Shown in pieces: positions 34,634 to 42,493 of a stretch of 50,832 bases of DNA. Made by a program: the position numbers and the translations under genes. The notes under the pieces are model-generated. The model ran no database searches and was not told where the DNA came from. It saw only the letters and a program-made list of their open reading frames with translations. Source of the stretch: Streptomyces ureilyticus (GTDB lineage: Bacteria > Actinomycetota > Actinomycetes > Streptomycetales > Streptomycetaceae); the NCBI RefSeq assembly GCF_011045025.1, contig NZ_JAAKZX010000051.1, positions 1 through 50,832 of the forward strand. Reading direction: 5' to 3'. Each line of letters begins with the position of its first letter. Position 1 is the stretch's first letter.

Positions 34634-34690
34634 CTCCCTTTAGTTGCCGTCTCGGCTTTGAGTCTTCGCTTTGGCGTCCGTCAGCTTCGA

Positions 34691-34719
34691 CTGCCGCCAC
34701 AGCTGAGTCTTCGTAGGAT
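34691..34719 (+). promoter_or_regulatory. Promoter of the SDR gene giving a leaderless transcript
   Basis: A consensus-like TAGGAT -10 (34714-34719) is 17 bp after CTGCCG (34691-34696, 4 of 6 bases of TTGACG) and 7 nt before the ATG at 34727. Transcription would start at the A of ATG. Confidence 0.6.
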
Positions 34720-34726
34720 CGATCTC

Positions 34727-35467
34727 ATGGCGCGCAACGTGGTGATCAGCGGTGGCGGTACGGGGATCGGGCTCGCGGCGGCCCGGGCCTTCGCGGCGGA
34801 CGGGGATCAGGTGCTGCTGCTCGGGCGCCGGGCCGAGGTGCTTCAGAAGGCGGAGGTGCCCAGAGCGCTCACGTACGCGGCTGATCTCAGCGAGGTCGAA
34901 GGGGTGCGTGGGGTCGAACGGTTCGTCGCCGCCGAGTTGGGCACCGTCGACGTACTCGTCCACAGCGCGGGTGGTGCCGGGTATCTGGAGCCGAAGGTCG
35001 GCAGCGACGATCCACTGGTGATCGCCGCGTACAATTGGACGCTCAACTTCCGGCTCAACACGCTGACGGCGGCGCTGCTCACCGAGGCGCTGCGGGACCG
35101 GCTCGCGTCGCCCGGCGGGCGGGTGCTGTTCCTCAGCTCGATCGCCGCCTATCGAGGTTCCGGGAGCGGGCCATACGCCGCGTCCAAGGCCGCGCTGCAC
35201 CCGTACGCCTTCGACCTGGCCCGGCAGTTGGGGCCGCGCGGCGTCACCGTGAACGTGGTGGCGCCCGGTTATGTCGAGGACACCGGGTTCTTCGGCGAGA
35301 CCATGGATGACGCGAGGCGCGAGCGGTTGATTGCCGAAACGTCGACGGGTCGTGCCGGGACGCCTGGTGACGTCGCCGCGACGCTTCACTGGCTGGCCTC
35401 GCCGGCGGCCGCACATATCACCGCCCAGATCATCCAGGTCAACGGCGGCGCGGAACGCGGACATTAG
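34727..35467 (+). CDS. Short-chain dehydrogenase/reductase (SDR)
   Basis: Predicted 246-residue NAD(P)-dependent oxidoreductase. The cofactor loop is VISGGGTGIGLAAARAF (about 6-22). VLVHSAGGAGY stands in for the NNAG motif, Ser is in FLSSIAAY, and YAASKAAL gives the catalytic Tyr-x3-Lys. VNVVAPGYVEDTGF follows. All core catalytic residues appear present. The NNAG variant (HSAG) is less usual. The substrate is unknown. ATG 34727 is fixed by the -10 hexamer and by homology. Codon use resembles its neighbours. Confidence 0.92.
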   Translation: MARNVVISGGGTGIGLAAARAFAADGDQVLLLGRRAEVLQKAEVPRALTYAADLSEVEGVRGVERFVAAELGTVDVLVHSAGGAGYLEPKVGSDDPLVIAAYNWTLNFRLNTLTAALLTEALRDRLASPGGRVLFLSSIAAYRGSGSGPYAASKAALHPYAFDLARQLGPRGVTVNVVAPGYVEDTGFFGETMDDARRERLIAETSTGRAGTPGDVAATLHWLASPAAAHITAQIIQVNGGAERGH

Positions 35468-35499
35468 CCTCCGACGGTTGGGCAGGTTGGGTTCGTTTT

Positions 35500-35579
35500 T
35501 GGGTGCGGGTGCGTAGGTGGTTGCTCGCGCCCCCGGCGGAGCCGCTGATGTCACAGCCCCGCGCCCCTTAAGGGGCGCG
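35500..35579. repeat. Dispersed GC-rich Streptomyces repeat, copy 1
   Basis: GTGCGTAGGTGGTTGCTCGC is followed by CGGCGGAGCCGC and TCACAGCCCCGCGCCCC. It ends in a perfect 20-bp palindrome (35560-35579) centred on TTAA. The same module recurs at 47882-47932 and 48053-48110. The palindrome can terminate the convergent SDR and mscS transcripts. Its right arm encodes the last three residues and stop of the MscS protein. Confidence 0.8.
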
Positions 35580-36686
35580 TTCCGTTCGCGGCGGAGCGTG
35601 GAAGCGGCCCCGGTTCGTGCGCGGTAGCGAGCCGTCCGGCAGGAGGGAGCCCGGGGGGAGGATCGCGTCGGCCGTGTTGACGCGGGGGAGTGCGTAGGGG
35701 TGGTGTTCGGTGAGCCAGCGGAGGAGGTGCTCGCGGACCGTGACGCGGACCGTCCACAGGTCGTCGGGGTCCTTGGCGGTCACCAGGGCGCGCAGCTCCA
35801 TGGTGGTGGGCGTCGAGTCGGTGACGGTCAGGTCGTAGTGGCGGCCGTCCCAGGCCGGGCACTCGCGCAGGATGTCGCGGAGTCGCTCGCGCATCGCCTC
35901 CAGGGGCGCGCTGTGATCGACGTGCAGGAAGACCGTGCCGGTCATCTGGACGCCGCCGCGGGACCAGTTCTCGAAGGGCTTGGACGTGAAGTAGGAGACC
36001 GGCATGGTGATCCGGCGCTCGTCCCAGGTGCGTACGGTCAGGAAGGTCAGCGTGATCTCGTCGACCGTGCCCCATTCGCCGTCCACCACCACGACGTCGC
36101 CGAGCCGCACCATGTCGCCGAAGGCGATCTGCAGCCCCGCGAAGAGATTGCTGAGCGTGGACTGCGCGGCGACACCGGCGACGATGCCGAGGATGCCGGC
36201 CGAGGCGAGCAGCGAGGCCCCGGCCGCCCGCATCGCGGGGAACGTGAACAGCATCGCGGCGATCGCCACCACGCCGACGATCGCCGTGACCACGCGCATG
36301 ATCAGCGACACCTGGGTCCGCACACGGCGGAGCCGGGCCGGATCTCGGTGGGCGGACGCGTAACGGGCGTACGACGTCTCGACGATCGCCGCCGCGATCC
36401 GCACCACCAGCCAGGCGGCGGACCCGATGAGTACCAGTGTCAGGGTCCGGCCGATCACGGCGGAGTAGGACGGGAAGATCCGCGCCTGGTCGTACGAGCC
36501 TCTGAGGAACGCCGTGAGCAGCACGACCTGGAAGGGGATGCGGGCGCGGCGCAGCAGGCCCCATAGCGGGGTTTCGCTGTGCGCTTCGTCGATGCGTCGC
36601 ATCAGCCGGTCCACGGCCCAGCCGATCACCAGGGTGAGGACGACGGAGCCGCCGACGACGATCAGCGGGCGCAGTACGTTCTCCAT
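35568..36686 (-). CDS. Mechanosensitive ion channel, MscS family
   Basis: Predicted 372-residue membrane channel relieving osmotic stress. Hydrophobic helices lie at about residues 5-25, 45-65 and 70-90. The pore-lining region is ASLLASAGILGIVAGVAAQS, and the Ala/Gly spacing is typical of MscS TM3. NLFAGLQIAFGDMVRLGD opens the beta domain, and a mixed alpha/beta cytoplasmic vestibule follows. ATG 36686 is preferred because homology starts at MENVLRPL; GTG 36695 and an upstream ATG at 36746 are in frame. The C-terminus runs into a dispersed repeat. It is divergent from the hydrolase gene. Confidence 0.92.
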   Translation of the reverse strand: MENVLRPLIVVGGSVVLTLVIGWAVDRLMRRIDEAHSETPLWGLLRRARIPFQVVLLTAFLRGSYDQARIFPSYSAVIGRTLTLVLIGSAAWLVVRIAAAIVETSYARYASAHRDPARLRRVRTQVSLIMRVVTAIVGVVAIAAMLFTFPAMRAAGASLLASAGILGIVAGVAAQSTLSNLFAGLQIAFGDMVRLGDVVVVDGEWGTVDEITLTFLTVRTWDERRITMPVSYFTSKPFENWSRGGVQMTGTVFLHVDHSAPLEAMRERLRDILRECPAWDGRHYDLTVTDSTPTTMELRALVTAKDPDDLWTVRVTVREHLLRWLTEHHPYALPRVNTADAILPPGSLLPDGSLPRTNRGRFHAPPRTERAP

Positions 36687-36794
36687 GCCCTCGACGGTAA
36701 CCGGCTCCGGTCCGCCATGGACATGCGGCTCCGGTTTCCCGGTCATGGTTCCGGGCCCAGCCGCAGTCCGGGTCCCAGCTCCGGTCCGGCGCCG

Positions 36795-36817
36795 TTGTCA
36801 GTGCCGGCTGGCACGAT
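36795..36817 (+). promoter_or_regulatory. PafBC-type promoter of the dienelactone hydrolase-like gene
   Basis: TTGTCAGTG (36795-36803), 8 nt and CACGAT (36812-36817) are followed 6 nt later by the ATG at 36824. This gives a leaderless transcript. The 9-mer is identical to those ahead of the HEPN gene and dnaE. Confidence 0.6.
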
Positions 36818-36823
36818 GGCCTC

Positions 36824-37393
36824 ATGGACATCATGCTCTTCCACTCGACCTATGGGCTGCGGCCCGCGGTGCGCGACGCGGCGGATCGACTGCGCGCGGC
36901 GGGCCACGAGGTGTGGACCCCCGACCTCTTCGAGGGGCGGACCTTCGAGACCGTCGAGGAAGGCATGGCCTTCAAGGACGAGATAGGCAAGGACGAGCTG
37001 CTCAAGCGCGCGATCCTGGCCGCCGCGCCCTACTCGGAGCGAGGTCTCGTCTACGCCGGGTTCTCCCTCGGCGCCGCGACCGCGCAGACGCTGGCGCTCG
37101 GCGACGAGAAGGCGCGAGGGCTCCTGCTGCTGCACGGCACCTCGGACATCGCGGAGAACGCGTCGGTGGACGAGCTGCCGGTCCAGCTGCACGTGGCCGA
37201 GCCGGACCCCTTCGAGCCCGACGACTGGCTGACCGCCTGGTATCTCCGGATGGGCAGGGCGGGCGCCGAGGTGGAGGTCTACAGATACGCCGGGGCCGGT
37301 CACCTCTACACCGATCCCGGCCTGCCGGACTACGACAAGGAGGCGGCCGAGGCCACCTGGCTGGTGGCGCTCGGCTTCCTCGACAGTCTCTGA
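36824..37393 (+). CDS. Dienelactone hydrolase family protein
   Basis: Predicted 189-residue single-domain alpha/beta hydrolase. MLFHSTYGLRPAVRDAADRL opens the fold, and VWTPDLFEG is the family's characteristic stretch. The nucleophile-elbow position reads YAGFSLGAATAQ, so Ser replaces the Cys of true dienelactone hydrolases. The late AGAGHLYTDPG supplies the His. The Asp is probably in VAEPDPFEPDDW. Activity is likely esterase-like with unknown substrate. ATG 36824 lacks a ribosome site, consistent with leaderless expression. It converges with phoD with only 28 bp between the stops. Confidence 0.88.
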   Translation: MDIMLFHSTYGLRPAVRDAADRLRAAGHEVWTPDLFEGRTFETVEEGMAFKDEIGKDELLKRAILAAAPYSERGLVYAGFSLGAATAQTLALGDEKARGLLLLHGTSDIAENASVDELPVQLHVAEPDPFEPDDWLTAWYLRMGRAGAEVEVYRYAGAGHLYTDPGLPDYDKEAAEATWLVALGFLDSL

Positions 37394-37421
37394 TCGACGG
37401 AAGTGAGGGGCAGAAGAAGGG

Positions 37422-39104
37422 TCAGTTCACCGGCGCGTACACCCGCTCGACCTTCTGCGTGCCGCTGCGCGTGCGGTACGAACGGGCCCAGGACGCCGTG
37501 GCATTGGCGCGTGTGCGGTCGGAGAGGACGTAGTAGTCCATCTGCGCGCGCTCGGCGGTGAGGTCCAGTACGCCGTAGCCGTGCCGGTCGGTGTCGACCC
37601 AGTGGACATGCCGGTTGGCCGCGCGGATCACGGGTGAGGCTACGGCCGAGATGGCGCCTTCGGGGACGTTGACCAGGTCGTCCAGGTTGTCGGAGGTGAC
37701 GGAGGTGACGACGAACTCGGTGGCGGCGGAGGGGGACAGAGGGTACGTACCGGCGTTGACCGGCACGTCGTTGGCCCAGGCCATGTGGATGTCGCCGGTG
37801 AGGAAGACGGTGTTGCGGATGGCGTTGCTGCGCAGATGCGCGAGCAGTTCGCGACGGTCGTCGGTGTAGCCGTCCCACTGGTCGGTGTTGAGGGCGAGGC
37901 CCTCCTGCGGCAGGCCCAGCAGCTTGGCGAGCGGTTTCAGGATCTCGGCGGAGAGCGAGCCGATGGCGAACGGCGCGATCATCACCGAGTTGCCGACCAG
38001 CCGCCAGGTGGTGTCGGACGCTGCCAACCCCGTCTTCAGCCAGTCGAGTTGGGCCCGGCCCGTGAGCGTACGGTTCGGATCGTCGACGCCGCCGTTGCCG
38101 ACCGACACCTGCTGCGAACGGAAGGACCGCAGGTCGAGCAGCGAGAGATCGGCCAGCTTGCCGAAGCGCAGTCGGCGATAGGTCGTGCCCTCGATCGCCG
38201 GGCGGACCGGCATCCACTCGAAGTAGGCCTGCTTGGCGGCCGCTTGGCGGGTCGAGTAGGTGCCCTCCGCGCCCTCGGTGTGGTTCTCGGCGCCGCCCGA
38301 CCACGCGTCGTTGGCGAGCTCGTGGTCGTCCCAGATGGCGATGACGGGGGCGGTGGCGTGCAGAGCCTGTAGGTCCGGGTCGGTCTTGTAACGGCCGTGC
38401 CGTGTGCGGTAGTCGGCGAGCGTGAGGATCTCGTGGGCGGGCGCGTGCGGGCGTATGACGGTGCCGCGTGTCCCGTACTCGCCGGTGCCGTACTCGTAGA
38501 TGTAGTCGCCCAGATGCAGCCAGGCGTCCAGGTCGCCGCGTGCGGCCAGGTGCCGGTACGCCGAGAAGTGGCCGGCCTCCCAGTTGGCGCAGGACACCAC
38601 GCCGAAGCGCATGCCGGTCACGGCTGCGTCGGTGGCCGGGGCGGTGCGGGTGCGGGCGGCCGGGGAGTCGGTGCCGCCACTGGAGAAGCGGAACCAGTAA
38701 TCCGTGGCGGGCTTCAGGCCGCGTATGTCCGCCTTGACGGTGTGGTCGGTGGTGGCGGACGCGGTGGTGGAGCCCTTGGCGACGACGTTCATGAACGTCT
38801 TGTCCAGGGCGACGGTCCAGCTCACCTCGACGTTCGGGCCGAGCCCGGAGCCGGGTACGGCCTCCGGTGTGGGCGTCACCCGGGTCCACAGCAGGATGCC
38901 GTCGGGCAGCGGGTCACCGGAGGCGACACCGTGCAGGAACGCGGGGGCCTCGGCTACGGCCCGGGCGGGTATCGCGGCGGCGAGAGGGCCCGCGAGTGCG
39001 GCGGTCGCCGCTGCCGCCTTGACGACCGTACGGCGGCGCGGGGCGGGCGAGTTGAGGGATTTGGGAGAATTGGGATCGGTGTGGGATCTGATGCGACTGG
39101 TCAC
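37422..39104 (-). CDS. phoD: Alkaline phosphatase D (PhoD family), Tat-exported
   Basis: Predicted 560-residue secreted phosphodiesterase/phosphatase for phosphate scavenging. Residues 22-32 (PRRRTVVKAAA) form a twin-arginine signal, followed by a hydrophobic stretch and a likely cleavage after ARA (about 46-48). The N-terminal PhoD domain (HGVASGDPLPDGILLWTRV) precedes the metallophosphatase domain with GVVSCANWEAG, WLHLGDYIYEYG, IWDDHELANDAW and FLTGDIHMAWAND. These supply the Ca/Fe-type metal ligands of the family. GTG 39104 has no clear ribosome site. No PHO-box repeat (GTTCACC type) is seen upstream. A 12-bp palindrome covers the presumed promoter. Confidence 0.93.
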   Translation of the reverse strand: MTSRIRSHTDPNSPKSLNSPAPRRRTVVKAAAATAALAGPLAAAIPARAVAEAPAFLHGVASGDPLPDGILLWTRVTPTPEAVPGSGLGPNVEVSWTVALDKTFMNVVAKGSTTASATTDHTVKADIRGLKPATDYWFRFSSGGTDSPAARTRTAPATDAAVTGMRFGVVSCANWEAGHFSAYRHLAARGDLDAWLHLGDYIYEYGTGEYGTRGTVIRPHAPAHEILTLADYRTRHGRYKTDPDLQALHATAPVIAIWDDHELANDAWSGGAENHTEGAEGTYSTRQAAAKQAYFEWMPVRPAIEGTTYRRLRFGKLADLSLLDLRSFRSQQVSVGNGGVDDPNRTLTGRAQLDWLKTGLAASDTTWRLVGNSVMIAPFAIGSLSAEILKPLAKLLGLPQEGLALNTDQWDGYTDDRRELLAHLRSNAIRNTVFLTGDIHMAWANDVPVNAGTYPLSPSAATEFVVTSVTSDNLDDLVNVPEGAISAVASPVIRAANRHVHWVDTDRHGYGVLDLTAERAQMDYYVLSDRTRANATASWARSYRTRSGTQKVERVYAPVN

Positions 39105-39112
39105 AGGCGCTC

Positions 39113-39128
39113 AGATTACTGATCAGTA
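39113..39128 (-). promoter_or_regulatory. Candidate -10 and overlapping palindrome upstream of phoD
   Basis: TACTGATCAGTA (39117-39128) is a perfect 12-bp palindrome. TAATCT (minus strand, 39118-39113) overlaps its end and lies 8 nt before the GTG at 39104. A protein bound here would block RNA polymerase. Confidence 0.4.
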
Positions 39129-39135
39129 CATGGCG

Positions 39136-39168
39136 AGAGCGGGCGAACTCGTAAAGTTCGCCCGCTCT
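39136..39168 (-). terminator. Hairpin terminator of the thioredoxin-like gene
   Basis: A perfect 14-bp stem, AGAGCGGGCGAACT (39136-39149) with 39155-39168, has a 5-nt loop. It lies between the end of the DsbA-like gene and the start of phoD, separating the two minus-strand units. Confidence 0.75.
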
Positions 39169-39224
39169 TTGACGCGGATTCGCTCAGGCCCTTCGCTCGG
39201 GACCCTGAGTGCTCTCCGGGTGGC

Positions 39225-40037
39225 TCAGGCCGCCAGCGCCTTGCTGATCGCCGCCTCGTAATCGGCGACGGTCATCGGCGCGTTCTTGCCGTCGGAGCCG
39301 GTGAGCGTCTTGCCGTCCATCTTCAGCGTCGGCGTGCCCTGGACACCGCTGTCGTCGAACTTCTCCGACATGAGCAGCGCCCACTTGTCGTAGGTGCCGT
39401 TCTCCACCGCCGTCTGGAACCTCTTGTTGTCCTTCAGTGCGTCGACGGTGTCGGCCACCTCGATCAGGTACGAGTCGTCCTTGAACTTGTCCTCGGTCTC
39501 CTCGGGGTGGTACTTCGCTGAGTAGAGCGCCGCCTTGTACTGCAGGAAGGCGTCCGTGCTGACGTTGAGGGCGGCGCCCATCGCGCTGAGCGCGTTCTTG
39601 GAGCCCTCGCCCTGGGTGCTCTTGTCGATGAACGTGGCGCCGATGAACTGGACCTTGTACGTCCCGTCCTCGATGCCCTTGTCGACCGTCGGTCCGACCG
39701 CCTGCTCGAACTGGGCACAGATCGGACAGCGCGGGTCCTCGTACATCTCCAGGGTCTTCTTGGCGCTGCTCTTGCCGATGACGACGGTCGTGCCGTTCTC
39801 TCCGGTGGTGTGGGCGGGCTTGACGAGCTTGTCGTCCTGCGCGGCCTCCCAGTGGCCCGGCTTGTTGCCCTGGACGACGGCGTAGCTGATGCCGCCTGCC
39901 GCCGCGAGAACACCGACGACGGAGCAGGCGACGATGACCTGCCGCTTGATCTTGGCGCGCTTGGCCTGGCGCTCGCGTTCGGCGCGCAGCCGCTCACGGG
40001 CCGCCGTCTTGGCCGACTGGCTGTTCCTCTTGCTCAT
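39225..40037 (-). CDS. Membrane-anchored DsbA-like thioredoxin-fold protein
   Basis: Predicted 270-residue thiol oxidoreductase facing the outside of the membrane. A basic N-terminus (1-32) precedes one transmembrane helix (about 33-53). The thioredoxin-like domain carries the active-site motif Cys-Pro-Ile-Cys in MYEDPRCPICAQFEQAV (about 97-113). The cis-Pro loop is GVQGTPTLKMDG. The inserted helical region marks the DsbA type. ATG 40037 follows GGAGAAAA. It is 56 bp downstream of a membrane-protein gene on the same strand, so the two probably form an operon for extracytoplasmic thiol chemistry. Confidence 0.9.
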   Translation of the reverse strand: MSKRNSQSAKTAARERLRAERERQAKRAKIKRQVIVACSVVGVLAAAGGISYAVVQGNKPGHWEAAQDDKLVKPAHTTGENGTTVVIGKSSAKKTLEMYEDPRCPICAQFEQAVGPTVDKGIEDGTYKVQFIGATFIDKSTQGEGSKNALSAMGAALNVSTDAFLQYKAALYSAKYHPEETEDKFKDDSYLIEVADTVDALKDNKRFQTAVENGTYDKWALLMSEKFDDSGVQGTPTLKMDGKTLTGSDGKNAPMTVADYEAAISKALAA

Positions 40038-40093
40038 GATCGTTTTCTCCGTGTGAAGGCATGGGGATGTGGACTGCTGTGCTCAGCTGCGGT

Positions 40094-40837
40094 TCACGCC
40101 ATTGAGGCGGCAACAAGCGAGCACGGCGGTCCACGCCGTCTCAGGGAGTGCACGAAGAAGTGGCTGCGGGGTGCGCTCGTGCGCCGCACGGGGCGCGGGA
40201 GCCGGAGTACGCGCGCGGGCCGCACGGTCACCGCGGTGACGGCGAGCAACAGCGGCCGGAAGGTGGACGCGACGGCCGCGCACAGGACTTGGGTCAGAGC
40301 CCGCTCGCCGCGCCGCAGCCAAGCGGCCGCGAGGAGGCCGACGCCGACGTGTGCGGCGAGCAGCAGCCAGGCGGCGGCCGGATCGGCGTGGGCGAGAAGC
40401 GCGGCGGCACCGTCGCCTTCGCGCGCCCACCCGTCACCCGACCACCGCCCCTCATAGAGGCGCTGCGCGCCGCCCCCGCTGAATTGCGCCAGCGGAGTGC
40501 CGACCTCGCCCGCGCACAGGAAGTCGAGGCCGACCGACCGCAGTGGGCCCGCCACTGGGCCGCCCGCCTTGCCGTAACAGGCGTGCTGACCCGCTGTGAA
40601 CAGCGTGTCGGCGGCCAGCTCCAGCGGGATCAGCAGGGCGGCGATCCGCCCGAAGCCGCGCTCGTGGCCTGCCAGCGCGTACGCGATGACGAAGACGGCG
40701 GCGGTGAGCGCGGCCACGGTGGCCAGCGGCAGCGGGGCCCGGGACAGCAGCACGTGCGACGCGACGGACAGTGTCACGACGAGTGCCGTGAACAGTGCCG
40801 CGCGTACGGCTCTCAGCTGGGTCCCGGATGTGTCCAT
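40094..40837 (-). CDS. Integral membrane protein of unknown function
   Basis: Predicted 247-residue protein with about four to five hydrophobic segments (about 12-32, 36-56, 62-82, 150-172, 185-205) and a basic C-terminal tail. I do not recognise the family. Cys residues in QHACYGKAG and DFLCAGEVG lie in a loop likely to face outward. With the thioredoxin-like gene directly downstream, a role in electron transfer to that protein or in its membrane assembly is possible but unproven. It lacks the paired-Cys signature of VKOR or the CcdA fold. ATG 40837 has no strong ribosome site. The Arg-rich last 50 residues are unusual, and a sequencing frameshift cannot be excluded. Confidence 0.7.
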   Translation of the reverse strand: MDTSGTQLRAVRAALFTALVVTLSVASHVLLSRAPLPLATVAALTAAVFVIAYALAGHERGFGRIAALLIPLELAADTLFTAGQHACYGKAGGPVAGPLRSVGLDFLCAGEVGTPLAQFSGGGAQRLYEGRWSGDGWAREGDGAAALLAHADPAAAWLLLAAHVGVGLLAAAWLRRGERALTQVLCAAVASTFRPLLLAVTAVTVRPARVLRLPRPVRRTSAPRSHFFVHSLRRRGPPCSLVAASMA

Positions 40838-40914
40838 AGCAGTGGAGAGTGTGTCACGTACTCCTGTAAGGGAGCGCTAAAAAGCTCCCTGTGCGTGAGT
40901 GGGCGGTCACCGGT

Positions 40915-42267
40915 CTACAGCCCCGGAATCCGTCCGTTGCGGAACAGGTCCACGAAGATCTGGTGGTCGGCACGCGCGCGTGCGCCGTACGCATGGGCGA
41001 AGTCCACCAGGAGGTCCCCGAAGCCGGACTCGTCCGCCGCGATCGCCGCGTCGATGGCCCGCTCCGTGGAAAACGGCACCAGCTCGGAGTGGCCGCTCTC
41101 GTCGTCCGCCGCCGCGTGCATGGTGGCCGTGGCCCGCCCCAGGTCGGCGACGACCGCCGCGATCTCCTCCGGGTCGTCGATGTCGCCCCAGTCCAGGTCC
41201 ACCGCGTACGGCGACACCTCGGCGACCAGCTGGCCCGAGCCGTCCAGCTCGGTCCAGCCGAGCCACGGGTCCGCGTGCGCCTGGAGAGCGCGCTGCGAGA
41301 TCACCGTGCGGTGGCCCTCGTGCTGGAAGTACTCGCGGATCGCCGGGTCCGTGATGTGCCGGGAGACGGCCGGAGTCTGGGCCTGCTTGATGTAGATCAC
41401 CACATCGTTCTCCAGAGCGTCCGTGGCGCCCTCCAGAAGGATGTTGTACGAGGGGAGACCGGCCGAGCCGATGCCGATGCCGCGGCGGCCCACGACGTCC
41501 TTCACGCGATACGAGTCCGGGCGGGCCAGGGAGGCCTCCGGCAGCGTCTCCAGATAGCCGTCGAAGGCCGCGAGCACCTTGTAGCGCGTGGCCGCGTCCA
41601 GCTCGATGGAGCCGCCGCCCGGCGCGAAGCGGCGCTCGAAGTCTCGGATCTCCGTCATCGACTCGAGCAACCCGAAGCGGGTCAGCGAGCGGGCGTCACG
41701 CAGCGCGTCCAGGAGCGGGCCCTGGGCGGTGTCCAGCGTGAAGGGAGGCACCTCGTCGCTCTTGGCGCCCGTCGCGAGGGCGTGGATCCGGTCGCGGTAC
41801 GAGGCCGCGTAGGTCCGTACCAGCTCGGTGATCTGCTCGTCGCTGAGTGCCTTCGCGTACCCGATCAGCGCCACGGAGGCCGCGAGGCGCTTGAGGTCCC
41901 AGGTGAAGGGGCCGACGTACGCCTCGTCGAAGTCGTTGACGTTGAAGATCAGGCGACCCTGGGAGTCCATGTACGTGCCGAAGTTCTCGGCGTGCAGGTC
42001 GCCGTGGATCCACACGCGCGAGGTGCGCTCATCGAGGTACGGTCCACTCAGAATCCTCCCACCACCCCGCCCGGCGTTCTCCTGCTCCAGGTCGTGGTAG
42101 AAGAGGCACGCCGTGCCCCGGTAGAAGGCGAACGCCGAGGCCGCCATTTTCCGGAACTTCACGCGGAACGCGGCCGGGTCGGCGGCCAGCAACTGGCCGA
42201 AGGCGGTGTCGAAGACGGCGAGGATCTGTTCGCCGCGTTGCTCGGCGCTGAGCTGCGGATCCGACAT
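40915..42267 (-). CDS. DUF2252 family protein (kinase-like fold)
   Basis: Predicted 450-residue cytoplasmic protein. DUF2252 hallmarks are KFRKMAASAFAFYRGTACLF near the N-terminus, then RVWIHGDLHAENFGTYMDSQ and FNVNDFDEAYVGPFTWDLKR. The HGDLHxxN and DFD spacing resembles the catalytic and metal loops of aminoglycoside-phosphotransferase-type kinases, so phosphotransfer is a reasonable guess. ATG 42267 has GGAGG 11 nt upstream and starts at MSDPQLSAEQRG; the frame upstream is not homologous. It is divergent from dnaE. The substrate is unknown. Confidence 0.88.
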   Translation of the reverse strand: MSDPQLSAEQRGEQILAVFDTAFGQLLAADPAAFRVKFRKMAASAFAFYRGTACLFYHDLEQENAGRGGGRILSGPYLDERTSRVWIHGDLHAENFGTYMDSQGRLIFNVNDFDEAYVGPFTWDLKRLAASVALIGYAKALSDEQITELVRTYAASYRDRIHALATGAKSDEVPPFTLDTAQGPLLDALRDARSLTRFGLLESMTEIRDFERRFAPGGGSIELDAATRYKVLAAFDGYLETLPEASLARPDSYRVKDVVGRRGIGIGSAGLPSYNILLEGATDALENDVVIYIKQAQTPAVSRHITDPAIREYFQHEGHRTVISQRALQAHADPWLGWTELDGSGQLVAEVSPYAVDLDWGDIDDPEEIAAVVADLGRATATMHAAADDESGHSELVPFSTERAIDAAIAADESGFGDLLVDFAHAYGARARADHQIFVDLFRNGRIPGL

Positions 42268-42397
42268 CGCGGGGTGCCTCCAGGTGCAGGGTGACGCATG
42301 ACAAGTGGGACGGAAAACGCCCGTCCTCTTCCAACGGACGAAGGTACGCGGGAGTGCCCGTTCTCCGCATGTGAACGTACGCGGGGGACCCCTCGAA

Positions 42398-42420
42398 TTG
42401 TCAGTGCCGAGGCATAGACT
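42398..42420 (+). promoter_or_regulatory. PafBC-type DNA-damage promoter of dnaE
   Basis: TTGTCAGTG (42398-42406), 8 nt and TAGACT (42415-42420) fit TTGTCRGTG-N8-TAnnnT at every defined position. A transcript from about 42427 would have a 67-nt leader with GGAGG at 42481-42485. This is the best motif match in the window. Confidence 0.75.
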
Positions 42421-42493
42421 TCGGCGCTGACCCCAGACTGTTCGCAGCCTGTCGGGAGCCCGTCGACCGCTGTTCGCCTTGGAGGCCGAAGCC

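Noticed and set aside
34911..34927. CGAAC-GGTTCG inside the SDR gene as a LexA box
   Set aside because: The spacer is far too short for the actinobacterial LexA site and it lies well inside a coding region.
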